In this document: piece after piece, positions 7,617 through 15,875 of the stretch
Layout of the letters: every line of letters begins with the position of its first letter
Numbering within the stretch: position 1 is the stretch's first letter
Source of the DNA: Streptosporangium brasiliense
GTDB lineage: Bacteria; Actinomycetota; Actinomycetes; Streptosporangiales; Streptosporangiaceae
DNA length: 64,000 bases
Assembly (NCBI RefSeq): GCF_030811595.1
Contig: NZ_JAUSRB010000002.1
Coordinates: forward strand, 2,852,001-2,916,000
Direction: 5' to 3'
Translations under genes and position numbers: made by a program
Notes under the pieces: generated by a model
Database searches by the model: none
The model's input: only the letters and a program-made list of their open reading frames with translations
Told to the model about the DNA's origin: nothing

Positions 7617-9674
7617 TCAGGTAGGAAGGAACGGACTGGCCCGTCCGGAGTAGGAGACGTACAGCAGTTCTCTGGCCCGGGTGCAGGCCACGTAGAGCAG
7701 GCCGCGCTCGCGCTGGAGGTCGTGCGCCCGCGCCGAGGGGTCCTCGTCGGCGGGGGTGAGCGAGTCGGGAGGCGGCACGGTCCCGTCGGCCACGCCGATC
7801 ACGGCGACCCGCCGGAACTCCAGGCCCTTCATGCCGTGCAACGTCGTCACTCTCACCCCCAGATCACGCAGGGCGGACCGGGCCTCGCGCACGAGGCCGG
7901 CGGTCCTGGCGGCCACCCCGATCTCCTGCGGCGGCACACCCTCCTCCACCCACTGTCCCACTTGTGTGGCCAGACCGGTCAGCTCTTCCTCCGGTGAATC
8001 GTAGGCTCGGACCATCGGCCGGTGCCCGTGCCGGGTGGCCTGGAAGCCGTACAGCTCCTGAACCCCCTCCACCAGCCCGTCGGCGGGTCCGCCACCCCGC
8101 AGTCGCACCCCCCAGGAGAGGATCTCCTGCGGAAGCCGGTATGACACCTGAAGCCGGCGTTGGACCGCGTCGATCCCGACGGAGCCCAGCGACACCCGCG
8201 TGTCGAAGATGCGCTGGTGCGGGTCGCCCACGACGAACAGGTCGTCGCGGGCGTGCGGCACGGCCGCGCGCAGCAGCCGCCACTGCGCGGGGTGCAGGTC
8301 CTGCGCCTCGTCCACCACGATGTGCCGGTACGGCTCCCGCCTGGGCGCCGTCTCCTCCAGCAGGTCCCCAGTCGTCTGGCCCAGGAGCGCCGACGCCTCG
8401 GCCGTGAGCTGGAGCAGGGTGCGCTTGCCGCGCTCCCGCAGCTGCCCGGTGACGTGCTCGACGGCCCGCCACACGGCGGTCCGCTCCGGACCGGTGAGCT
8501 CGACGCTGCGGCCGGGGCGCGGGGCGGTCAGATACTCCTCCAGGGTCCGGAGGTTCTGCGCCAGCACCACCTGCTCCCACTCGCGCAGCAGGAACGCCGG
8601 GCTGTGGCCGGTGTCGGTCTCCTGCCAGAGCGCGGTCAGCTCGGCGGCGCCGGCCAGCACGGGCGAGCGGCCCTCGGACTCGGAGACGATGCGGTGGGCC
8701 AGCCGGTCCACGTTGCCGACCTCGACCCGCTTGCGCGCCGTCTCGTCCTCGATCAGCAGGTCGAGCCGGGCGGCGAGATCGGCGCTCAGCCCCTGCGAGA
8801 AGGTGACGAGCAGGATCTGGCCGCCGCCGCGCTCGGCCAGGAAGGCCGAGCGGTGCAGGGCGACGAGGGTCTTGCCGGTGCCCGCGCCGCCGGTGACCAG
8901 CATCGGCTGCTCGTAGGACTCCCAGCGGGCCAGACGGTGCTGCGGCGGATGCAGGAACACGCACCAGTCCGGCGCGTCGAGCACGTGGTTCAGCTCGCGC
9001 GGGCTGCCGACGAAGACGGCGCGGTCCGGGCTGCGCACGAGCGCGGCGGCGAAGTCGTCGGGGTCGACCGGGTCCCCGGTGGCGGCGACCGCGCGGCAGG
9101 CCTCCAGCTCCCGCCAGGCCCCGGCCATCGACTCGCCCCTGGCCAGCGCGGCCAGCGGCCCGTACTGCGTCGGGGGCAGCAGCGGCTCCAGCGCCTCCAG
9201 GATCAGCTCGTCGGTGATCTGCCGGACGAGCGGCAGGAACCGCCGGTCGATGCCCAGCTCGGCCAGGTCGGTGTCACAGGTGTCGGCGAACAGCCGCGCC
9301 GGGGAGGACTCGGCCGCCCTGCGCACCGCGGGTCCGACCCGCTCCAGCGCCGCGGTGTCCCACACCTCGACCACGCCCAGCGCGCTGTTGACGCCGTAAC
9401 GGTGGCGCCGCGCGTAGGCCCACGCCTCGGCGTCCGGCAGCACGGTCAGCAGCCAGTAGACGTCCCGCTGCTTGACCGCGACGCCGCGGTGCCCGGCGGC
9501 CAGGCGGAGGGTGACGAGCCGGGGGTCCCCGGCCCCCCTGACCCGCTCCGGGTGCGGCGCGCCCGCCACGTTCTGCATGAACCGGCGCACGGCGACGACG
9601 ACGTCCCGGCGCACCGGCTGGGTCAGGGCGCCGAGTTCCGCGGGGAACTCCGGGGAGATCGCGATTCGGGGCAT
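7617..9674 (-). CDS. UvrD/Rep-type helicase with N-terminal RelE/ParE-like domain
   Basis: 685 residues. Residues about 1-95 resemble a RelE/ParE toxin fold (basic beta strands VTLRLAAGHRGVAVK, DVYWLLTVLPDAEAWAYARRH). An unassigned helical linker follows to about 240. The superfamily 1 motor has Walker A GGAGTGKT (262-269), motif II VDEAQD (454-459), motif III GDPHQRIF (483-490), motif IV SYRLPQ (511-516), motif V TLHGMKGLEF (611-620) and motif VI YVACTRAREL (661-670). There is no obvious nuclease domain. Protein A ends 3 bp upstream and B starts 49 bp downstream, so the three form one transcript. The expected role is DNA unwinding or remodelling, directed by A/B; that role is inference. Confidence 0.85.
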   Translation of the reverse strand: MPRIAISPEFPAELGALTQPVRRDVVVAVRRFMQNVAGAPHPERVRGAGDPRLVTLRLAAGHRGVAVKQRDVYWLLTVLPDAEAWAYARRHRYGVNSALGVVEVWDTAALERVGPAVRRAAESSPARLFADTCDTDLAELGIDRRFLPLVRQITDELILEALEPLLPPTQYGPLAALARGESMAGAWRELEACRAVAATGDPVDPDDFAAALVRSPDRAVFVGSPRELNHVLDAPDWCVFLHPPQHRLARWESYEQPMLVTGGAGTGKTLVALHRSAFLAERGGGQILLVTFSQGLSADLAARLDLLIEDETARKRVEVGNVDRLAHRIVSESEGRSPVLAGAAELTALWQETDTGHSPAFLLREWEQVVLAQNLRTLEEYLTAPRPGRSVELTGPERTAVWRAVEHVTGQLRERGKRTLLQLTAEASALLGQTTGDLLEETAPRREPYRHIVVDEAQDLHPAQWRLLRAAVPHARDDLFVVGDPHQRIFDTRVSLGSVGIDAVQRRLQVSYRLPQEILSWGVRLRGGGPADGLVEGVQELYGFQATRHGHRPMVRAYDSPEEELTGLATQVGQWVEEGVPPQEIGVAARTAGLVREARSALRDLGVRVTTLHGMKGLEFRRVAVIGVADGTVPPPDSLTPADEDPSARAHDLQRERGLLYVACTRARELLYVSYSGRASPFLPT

Positions 9675-9677
9675 CGG

Positions 9678-11849
9678 CTAGGCCAGCAGGGACAGCAGGT
9701 CGCGGTCCCCGCGTTCCCGCAGCCGGACGAGAAGGTCGGGCAGCCCCACCGGGCCCGTCATGCCGATCCGGGTGGCGATGACCCGGCCGGCCTGCTCGGG
9801 GGTGCCGCCCGGCGCGGTGTAGCCGACCAGCCGCAGCGCCTGCGCGGTCGGCTCGACCCCCTTGCCGGCGGCCGGCAGGTGCCGGGCGCGCAGGACCCCC
9901 TCGTCGGACAGCGTCAGGAACAGGTGGCTGCCCTGCTTGGCGCCCACGTCCGCCAGGAGCGTCCTGAGCGACTCCACGACGGGCCGCTCCCGCCAGCTCA
10001 GGGTGAGCTCGCCCACCGCGCTGGTGACCGTACGGCCGCCGCCGGGCGACATGCCCAGGTAGGCGGCGAACCCGCTGGGCAGCGGGCACTCGGCCCCCTG
10101 GAGGTGCTCGGGGGTGATGTCGATCCTGAGCCACCAGCGGCCGTCCGGCTGCCGGAAGCAGCGCCGGGTCAGCGAGACGTCCTTGAGGGGCCGGAACGGC
10201 GCCTTGCCCGCCTCCCCGCCGGGCGGGCCGGAGGATCTGCCGGGCAGCTCGGCCTTCTCGACGCTCATGGTCCTCTCGGCGCTGCCGGCCTTCTCCGGAC
10301 CCTTGGCCTTCTCGGCGCTCTTGACCTTGGCCGCCGAGCCGTTCGCCCGCTGACCGGCGCCCAGGATGCGGAGCTGGGGGACGTTCTCCAGCCACTCCTT
10401 CGAGACCTCGGGGTGGATGCCGAGGGAGGTGACCAGGGCCAGGGCCTTGGTCATGGTCAGCGGGGGCTTGGCGCCGCTGATCACGTCGCGGGTGTGGTGG
10501 CGCAGCTCGGTGATGTCGCCCTCCACCAGCCACTCGTCGACCAGGTGGTATTCGGGGAGGCTGGCCAGCACGAACTGCCAGGCGGGCACGTCGAGGGAGT
10601 GGAGCTCGTGCTCGTGCCAGTCGGCCGCCGTGATCAGGCGCGTCTTGGGCGCCGCCTTGCCGAGGACCCGCTTCACCTCGGCCAGGTGCTCCCGGTAGGG
10701 GGCGGCCTCCTCGGAACCGAGCCACGCCGCGAACCGCAGGCGCAGGTCGTCCTCCAGCTCGCGGATCACCTCGGGCTGCACCGCGAAGAGCTTGGCCAGC
10801 GCCTCCACCGTCGCCGGTTCGTCGCTGAACAGCCTGTTCTGCGCGATGGCCCAGCTCTTGTCCTCCAGGTTGGCGAAGGCGCCGTCCACCAGCGCGTGGA
10901 CGCTCTCCGCGGGCCGCCGGGCCTCCCGGCCGACCCCGGCGGACGCCGCGACCGGCTCCTGGTCCGCGTCCGGCTCCCGACCCGGGTCCGGATCCTGGTC
11001 CGGCTCCCGGCCCGGGGCGGGGACCTCCTCGGACTCCAGCGCGGCCCGGGCGGCCGGCACGGCGGCGTGCGGAGCGGGGGCGTCCCCGGCCTCCGGCACG
11101 GCTCCGGCCTCCGGCGAGTCCCCGGCGTCCGGCAGGGCTCCGGCGTCCGGCGAGTCCCCGGCGTCCGGCAGGGCTCCGGCGTCCGGCGCGGGCACGCGCT
11201 CCGGCTCCTGGTCGGCCGTGGGCTCCGTCCCGGCCGCGGGCTCCCGGCCGGCCACCGCTGCCGCCGCCGGCTCCGGGGCGGTCGCGGGCTCCGGCCCGGC
11301 GGGCTCCGGCTCGGCGGCGGGCTCCGGCCCGGAGGTGAGGGCCGCGGCCCCGGCCGGGGCCGCGCCGGCGGCCTCCTGGTGCTCGGCGCCGCGCCCGGCC
11401 GCTGCCGCCGCCGCGGCGCCGTTCACCGGGGCCGCGGCGCCGCCGGGGTGGGCCACGCGGTGGAAGACCGCGGCGAACAGGACGTTCAGCACGGGATAGG
11501 GCTGGATGAAGGGCTGGTCGCGCAGCTCGTGCCCGGTGAGGGAGAGCAGGCCGGCCCAGGAGCCGGCCCGGTCGAGGGCGATCGCCGTACAGGGCTCGTC
11601 GGCCTCGTCGGGGTCCAGGACGTACAGGGCGGGCAGCACGTCGCCCACGGCGGCGGCCGGCCAGTGCTCCAGGGCGATCCGGGCGAGGATCTCGGCCAGT
11701 TCCTCCGGCTCCAGCACGGCGAGCACCCGGGCCATCGGCAGGCTGCGCCACCAGGCGTCCGGGAGACCGGGCCGGTCACGCAGGAGTGGGATCGTGGCCG
11801 CGTCGCTCCAGCGCAGCGGCGGCACGAGGTCACTCAGACAGAAGTTCAT
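9678..11849 (-). CDS. Protein A: paralogue of protein B with a long Ala/Pro/Glu repeat linker
   Basis: 723 residues. It shares with protein B an N-terminal block (1-130; MNFCLSDLVPPLRW, DAWWRSLPMA), a helix-turn-helix region (about 315-380; ALVDGAFANLEDKSWAIAQNRL...LAKLFAVQPEVIRELEDDL) that has drifted from the sigma consensus, a middle block to about 500, and a C-terminal domain (about 557-723; RRCFRQPDGRWW, GFAAYLGM, LVGYTAP). Residues about 132-310 are a low-complexity insert containing direct repeats of DAGALPDAGDSP. Where B has tandem winged helices, A has only a Lys/Ala/Glu-rich stretch (about 505-540). First gene of the operon; the helicase starts 3 bp after its stop. Confidence 0.7.
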   Translation of the reverse strand: MNFCLSDLVPPLRWSDAATIPLLRDRPGLPDAWWRSLPMARVLAVLEPEELAEILARIALEHWPAAAVGDVLPALYVLDPDEADEPCTAIALDRAGSWAGLLSLTGHELRDQPFIQPYPVLNVLFAAVFHRVAHPGGAAAPVNGAAAAAAAGRGAEHQEAAGAAPAGAAALTSGPEPAAEPEPAGPEPATAPEPAAAAVAGREPAAGTEPTADQEPERVPAPDAGALPDAGDSPDAGALPDAGDSPEAGAVPEAGDAPAPHAAVPAARAALESEEVPAPGREPDQDPDPGREPDADQEPVAASAGVGREARRPAESVHALVDGAFANLEDKSWAIAQNRLFSDEPATVEALAKLFAVQPEVIRELEDDLRLRFAAWLGSEEAAPYREHLAEVKRVLGKAAPKTRLITAADWHEHELHSLDVPAWQFVLASLPEYHLVDEWLVEGDITELRHHTRDVISGAKPPLTMTKALALVTSLGIHPEVSKEWLENVPQLRILGAGQRANGSAAKVKSAEKAKGPEKAGSAERTMSVEKAELPGRSSGPPGGEAGKAPFRPLKDVSLTRRCFRQPDGRWWLRIDITPEHLQGAECPLPSGFAAYLGMSPGGGRTVTSAVGELTLSWRERPVVESLRTLLADVGAKQGSHLFLTLSDEGVLRARHLPAAGKGVEPTAQALRLVGYTAPGGTPEQAGRVIATRIGMTGPVGLPDLLVRLRERGDRDLLSLLA

Positions 11850-11918
11850 CCGTTCCCTTCACCAGCCCCTCAAGCCGCCCGAGTCACTCCACGTCGCCGG
11901 GGAACGAGACTCATGGAA

Positions 11919-11932
11919 CAGACCATAGTCTG
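11919..11932. promoter_or_regulatory. Palindrome upstream of the A-helicase-B operon
   Basis: CAGACCATAGTCTG, arms of 5 bp around CATA, lies 70 bp upstream of protein A in the 111-bp gap that must contain the operon promoter. It is not a LexA (CGAAC-N4-GTTCG) box. It could be an operator for A, B or another regulator. Confidence 0.3.
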
Positions 11933-11960
11933 GCAAATCGCCCCGGCGCATCGGGTCCGG

Positions 11961-12737
11961 TCAGCGGCGTACGGCCGCGAACCGGAGCCGCACGTAGTCG
12001 GCCATCCACCCGGTCTCCCGGCGCAGCGCGGGCGCGGCCAGCTCGTTCACCCGGCGCAGCAGTGATTCGGCCAGCTCCACGGGCACTCCGTGGAGCAGCG
12101 AGCCGGCGAACATCCGCACCCAGTCCGCCGCCCCGTTGGGGCATTCGTCAAGCGGGGTCGGCCGGTCGAAGTACTCCAGCAGCCGGACGACGAACCCGCC
12201 TTTCTCCAGCCGCGTGGCGTATTCGGCCGGAGTGGGGAAGTACCAAGGGAGGTCGGGCTCGCGCAGCCCGTGCTCCCGCCACGCGGTGGACAGCGCGGCC
12301 GTCAGCGCGGCGCAGTTGCCCGCGCCGCCCATCTCGGCCACGAACCGCCCGCCGGGGGTCAGTGCCTCGCGCACGCTGGATATCACCGCGTCCGGCTCAC
12401 GCCCCATCCAGTGCAGGGCCGCGTTGGAGAAGACCGCGTCGTACGGCTGGGCGACCGTGAAGTCACTGCCGTCGCCGACGATGAAGTCCAGCCCCGGATA
12501 CTGCGCCAGGGCCTTCTCGATCATCGCCGGGGATCCGTCGATCCCCAGGACGCGGGCCCCCCGGGAGGTGATCTCGGCGGTCAGCACCCCGGTGCCGCAG
12601 CCGAGATCCACGATGCGCTCCCCGGGCTGGGGGTCGAGCAGGTCGACCAGGGGGGCGCCGTGCGCCGAGACGTATCCGAAGCCGCTGTCGTAGGAGCGAG
12701 CGTTCCACCTCGTCAGGCCCGGGGCGTCGTATCGCAT
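11961..12737 (-). CDS. Class I SAM-dependent methyltransferase (trans-aconitate methyltransferase-like)
   Basis: 258 residues. Rossmann methyltransferase with motif I VDLGCGTGVLTAEI (about 43-56), acidic residue after beta-2 (GIDGSPAMI), motif II region YDAVFSNAALHWM and post-motif LTPGGRFVAEMGG. The order and the ALHWM block resemble trans-aconitate 2-methyltransferase Tam. The ATG start is at 12737. It is co-directional with protein A but separated from it by 111 bp. Substrate cannot be read from sequence. Confidence 0.85.
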   Translation of the reverse strand: MRYDAPGLTRWNARSYDSGFGYVSAHGAPLVDLLDPQPGERIVDLGCGTGVLTAEITSRGARVLGIDGSPAMIEKALAQYPGLDFIVGDGSDFTVAQPYDAVFSNAALHWMGREPDAVISSVREALTPGGRFVAEMGGAGNCAALTAALSTAWREHGLREPDLPWYFPTPAEYATRLEKGGFVVRLLEYFDRPTPLDECPNGAADWVRMFAGSLLHGVPVELAESLLRRVNELAAPALRRETGWMADYVRLRFAAVRR

Positions 12738-12808
12738 GACGATCAGCTCACATTCTGAGACGCCACGGCCTCTTATCGGTGCTCTCCAGACACTTTAGAG
12801 CCTCCGGG

Positions 12809-12820
12809 ATGTCGCGACAT
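12809..12820. promoter_or_regulatory. 12-bp perfect palindrome between methyltransferase and lipoprotein genes
   Basis: ATGTCGCGACAT in the 105-bp gap between 12737 and 12843, upstream of the methyltransferase and downstream of the lipoprotein gene. It could be an operator. Only one copy is seen, so the call is weak. Confidence 0.2.
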
Positions 12821-12842
12821 ATCAGTCTCGGCAGCCTCAGGG

Positions 12843-13889
12843 TTATCCGACCTTCCCACCCCACGCACGCTGGAGGTACGCCTTGGCGGCGTCGGTCTGC
12901 GGAATGGTCAGCATCACCGGCCGGGCGTTCGTGGCGGGCAGCCTGGCGGCGAGATCCCCGTCCAGCGCGCCCCGCATCCGGAGGGCCTCCATCCGGGCCG
13001 GCCGGGCGTAGCCCTTGAGGAAGAGGTTCTGGCCCCTGTCGGAGAAGAGGAACTCCTGCCACAGCCGCGCGGCGGCCGGGTGCGGGGCGTTCTTGCTGAT
13101 GGCCTGGACGTAGTACGCGCTGAGCGCGGCGTCGCCCGGGATCGCGACCTTCCAGCCCGCCCGCCCGGCGTTGCGGTAGTCCCAGTCGAGGACGACCGAG
13201 GCCGCCTGCTCCGAGGCCGCGAGGTTGCCGGCCCGCTTCAGGCGGTGGAAGAACTCCACCCCCCGCTCCGCCTGGGCCCTGCCGTTGCTGAGCGAGGCGG
13301 CCATCACCCCGTTGAAGGCCGAGGCGGCCTGCCGCGGGTCGCCGGACAGCGAGACGCTGTAGCCGGGCTTGAGCAGGTCGCCGTAGGAGGTGGGGGCCGC
13401 GACCTTGCCCGGGTCGTAACCGATGGACATGTAGCCCCCGTAGCCGGCGTACCACCGCCCGGCCGGGTCCTTGAGCTCGTCGGGGATGTCCTGCCAGTTC
13501 TGGACCTTGTACGGGGCGAAGGCGGCGGCGTTGGCCACCGCGACCTCCAGGCTCAGGTCGAAGACGTCGGGCCTGAGCCGGGCCGCGGACTCGATCTCCC
13601 GCCGGCTGCTCGCCTCCGGCTCCAGCTGGTCGACCTTGATCCCGTACTCCTCGGAGAAGGCGTCGATGATCTCTCCGTAGTTCACCCAGTCGCGCGGCAG
13701 CCCGATCACGGTGAGCGAGCCTTCCTTGCGGGCCGTCTCGACGAGGTGGTCCATGGTCGAGAACCCCTCCTGAAGGGAGGCGGCCTGGGGCTTGGCCGGC
13801 GGAAGCTGGCGGTTCTCGGTGGCCGGGGCGCCACACCCGGCGATCGTGGCGGTGAGAATCACGGCTGCGGCGCTGATGCGTACGGTCAC
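12843..13889 (-). CDS. Extracellular solute-binding lipoprotein (iron/polyamine type)
   Basis: 348 residues from GTG at 13889. The N-terminus is a lipoprotein signal peptide with lipobox TIAGC at residues about 15-19. The mature part is a periplasmic-binding-protein type II fold of the Fe3+/spermidine class (LTVIGLPRDWVNYGEIIDAF, DVFDLSLEVA, WYAGYGGYMSIGYDP, AHPAAARLWQEFLFSDRGQ). No permease or ATPase gene lies beside it in the window, so it is an orphan binding protein or uses a distant transporter. Confidence 0.85.
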   Translation of the reverse strand: MTVRISAAAVILTATIAGCGAPATENRQLPPAKPQAASLQEGFSTMDHLVETARKEGSLTVIGLPRDWVNYGEIIDAFSEEYGIKVDQLEPEASSRREIESAARLRPDVFDLSLEVAVANAAAFAPYKVQNWQDIPDELKDPAGRWYAGYGGYMSIGYDPGKVAAPTSYGDLLKPGYSVSLSGDPRQAASAFNGVMAASLSNGRAQAERGVEFFHRLKRAGNLAASEQAASVVLDWDYRNAGRAGWKVAIPGDAALSAYYVQAISKNAPHPAAARLWQEFLFSDRGQNLFLKGYARPARMEALRMRGALDGDLAARLPATNARPVMLTIPQTDAAKAYLQRAWGGKVG

Positions 13890-14015
13890 ATGTCGAATAC
13901 TCTTGGTGAAGGCGGGGCGGGTCGAGGAGGCGCGGCCTTTCTTGGTGAACGGCTTACACCCGGACGGAGCGGGCCGCCGTCCCCACCGGCCGGGCCGTGA
14001 CCTGCGCGGTCGGGC

Positions 14016-14234
14016 TCAGCCCGGGACGACCTTCGCCGCCACGAGGGTGTCCTGGGGGATCTCGACCAGGCTGCCGTCGCGCTTGCGCACCCCGAGCACG
14101 CCGTCCCGCCAGAATTCGAGTTGGCCCACCGCGTCGCGAAACCCTTCTGGAACCCGCCGCCGTGTGGTTACTCTTTTGCCCACGTCAGAAGGGGTTATGG
14201 TGATATTTAGGCGAGCGCCGAGGCCTGGGTTCAC
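14016..14234 (-). CDS. Stand-alone SH3-like domain resembling the N-terminus of Rv0428c-type acetyltransferases
   Basis: About 72 residues with a GTG start at 14234; ATG 14279 or GTG 14183 are alternatives and the true start is unclear. The core (DVGKRVTTRRRVPEGFRDAVGQLEFW, DGVLGVRKRDGSLVEIPQDTLVAAKVV) matches the small beta-barrel that precedes the GNAT domain in actinobacterial proteins next to fdxA. Here the frame stops right after AAKVVPG and only 126 bp separate it from the next gene, so the acetyltransferase domain is missing. It is either a reduced gene or a deliberately separate domain. Divergent from fdxA. Confidence 0.5.
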   Translation of the reverse strand: MNPGLGARLNITITPSDVGKRVTTRRRVPEGFRDAVGQLEFWRDGVLGVRKRDGSLVEIPQDTLVAAKVVPG

Positions 14235-14343
14235 CGTCTTTTGCCCCCTCCCGTTTCGGACATTTGGCGGGCACGGCAATACTAGGGCGTAGCAACCCGC
14301 GGTCGAAGTCGTGCCTAGGTGCGTAAAAAAGAAGGAGCCCGAG

Positions 14344-14670
14344 GTGACCTACGTCATCGCGCAGCCTTGCGTGGACGTCCTGGACAAGGCGTGCATCGAG
14401 GAGTGCCCCGTCGATTGCATCTACGAGGGCGAGCGCATGCTCTACATCCACCCCGACGAGTGCGTGGACTGCGGTGCGTGCGAGCCAGTCTGCCCCGTTG
14501 AGGCGATCTTCTACGAGGACGACCTTCCCGAGCAGTGGAAGGACTTCTACAAGGCCAACGTGGACTTCTTCGAGGACCTGGGGTCGCCCGGTGGCGCCTC
14601 CAAGGTCGGCAAGATCCAGAAGGACCACCCGGTCGTCGCGGCCCTGCCCCCGCAGGCCGAGAGCCACTAG
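14344..14670 (+). CDS. fdxA: 7Fe ferredoxin
   Basis: 108 residues. GTG 14344 is chosen because AAGAAGGAG sits about 6-8 bp upstream; the longer ATG start lacks this. The cysteines match the 3Fe-4S/4Fe-4S arrangement: C9, C17 and C50 for one cluster and C21, C40, C43 and C46 ([13 protein letters not shown]) for the other, with C25 extra. The long C-terminal extension ([17 protein letters not shown]) is normal for actinobacterial FdxA. A cytosolic electron carrier. Its position just before dapC is conserved in actinomycetes. Confidence 0.95.
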   Translation: MTYVIAQPCVDVLDKACIEECPVDCIYEGERMLYIHPDECVDCGACEPVCPVEAIFYEDDLPEQWKDFYKANVDFFEDLGSPGGASKVGKIQKDHPVVAALPPQAESH

Positions 14671-14674
14671 GAGC

Positions 14675-14719
14675 CCGGCCGGGCGGGGCGGCGCGCACTG
14701 AGCCGCCCCGCCCGGCCGG
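14675..14719 (+). terminator. 18-bp perfect hairpin after fdxA
   Basis: CCGGCCGGGCGGGGCGGC (14675-14692) pairs fully with 14702-14719 around a 9-nt loop. It begins 5 bp after the ferredoxin stop codon. No U-tract, as is common for high-GC terminators. Confidence 0.75.
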
Positions 14720-14784
14720 AGCCCGCTGACAAGACGTCTTCCCCCTCCCGGCCGGGGCGGGGGACCTGCCTATCGGGGAGAGCT

Positions 14785-15864
14785 GTGATCGGCCTGCCGG
14801 ATTTCCCATGGGACCGACTCACGCCGCTCAAGGAGCTGGCGCAGTCGCATCCCGACGGGATCGTCGACCTCTCGGTCGGCACCCCCGTCGACCCGGTCCC
14901 GGCCGTCGTGCGGCAGGCGCTGGCGGAGGCCGCCGACAGTCCCGGCTACCCGCTGACCTACGGCACCGAGCGGCTCCGCTCCGCCGCGGCGGGCTGGCTG
15001 CGCCGCCGGCACGGGGTGAGCCTCGACCAGGCGGACGTGCTGCCGCTGATCGGCTCCAAGGAGTTCGTGGCCTGGCTGCCGACGCTGCTCGGCATCGGCC
15101 CCGGCCAGCGTGTGATCTTCCCCGAGCTGGCCTACCCCACCTATGACGTGGGGGCCCGGCTCGCGGGCGCCCAGCCGTACGCCACCGACGGGCTGCTGGC
15201 GCTCGGGCCCGAGCGGGTGCCGCTGGTCTGGGTGAACTCGCCGTCCAACCCGACCGGCAAGGTCCTGCCCGCCGAGCACCTGCGCAAGATCGTCTCGTGG
15301 GCGCGCGAGCGGGGCGCGGTCGTGGCCTCCGACGAGTGCTACATCGAGCTGGGCTGGGAGGAGCGGCCGATCTCGATCCTGCACCCGGACGTGTGCGGCG
15401 GCTCGCACGAGGGCCTGCTCGCGGTGCACTCGCTGTCCAAGCGCTCCAACCTGGCGGGCTACCGCGCCGGGTTCGTCGCGGGTGACCCGGCGCTGATCCG
15501 GCGGCTGCTGGAGGTCCGCAAGCACGCGGGCATGCTCATGCCGGCGCCGGTCCAGGCGGCGATGGCCGTCGCCCTGGACGACGACGAGCACGCCGAGGAG
15601 CAGCGGGCCCGTTACGCCGCCCGCCGGGCGGCGCTGCGCCCCGCCCTGGAGGCGGCCGGCTGGGAGATCGAGCACTCCACCGCGGGCCTCTACCTGTGGG
15701 CCTCCAACGGCACGGACTGCTGGAAGCAGGTGCGGGCGCTGGCCGACAAGGGGATTCTGGTGGCACCCGGTGACTTCTACGGAGAAGCCGGTGGGTCACA
15801 TATCCGGATCGCCGTGACCGCGAGCGACGAACGCGTCAGTGCGGCGGTCCGCCGCCTCCAGTAG
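14785..15864 (+). CDS. dapC: Succinyldiaminopimelate aminotransferase
   Basis: 359 residues, class I/II PLP aminotransferase. It converts N-succinyl-2-amino-6-ketopimelate to N-succinyl-LL-diaminopimelate for lysine and peptidoglycan. Visible: substrate loop SVGTPVDPVP, YGTERLRSA, NSPSNPTGKVLP (Asn-Pro-Thr-Gly cofactor motif), SDECYIELGW (PLP Asp), and SLSKRSNLAGYR with the Schiff-base lysine, then the C-terminal Arg region GGSHIRIAVTAS. GTG start with GGGGAG about 6 bp upstream. Location between fdxA and dapD/dapE supports the assignment. Confidence 0.93.
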   Translation: MIGLPDFPWDRLTPLKELAQSHPDGIVDLSVGTPVDPVPAVVRQALAEAADSPGYPLTYGTERLRSAAAGWLRRRHGVSLDQADVLPLIGSKEFVAWLPTLLGIGPGQRVIFPELAYPTYDVGARLAGAQPYATDGLLALGPERVPLVWVNSPSNPTGKVLPAEHLRKIVSWARERGAVVASDECYIELGWEERPISILHPDVCGGSHEGLLAVHSLSKRSNLAGYRAGFVAGDPALIRRLLEVRKHAGMLMPAPVQAAMAVALDDDEHAEEQRARYAARRAALRPALEAAGWEIEHSTAGLYLWASNGTDCWKQVRALADKGILVAPGDFYGEAGGSHIRIAVTASDERVSAAVRRLQ

Positions 15865-15875
15865 GATCCCGCGGC

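Noticed and set aside
9674..11849. Protein A or B as a complete alternative sigma factor
   Set aside because: Only region-4-like HTH is visible; no region 2 for core-polymerase or -10 recognition.
8160..12065. A 1301-codon plus-strand open frame over the helicase cluster
   Set aside because: It is the antisense shadow of three genuine minus-strand genes; no domain or ribosome site, and composition is typical of high-GC opposite frames.
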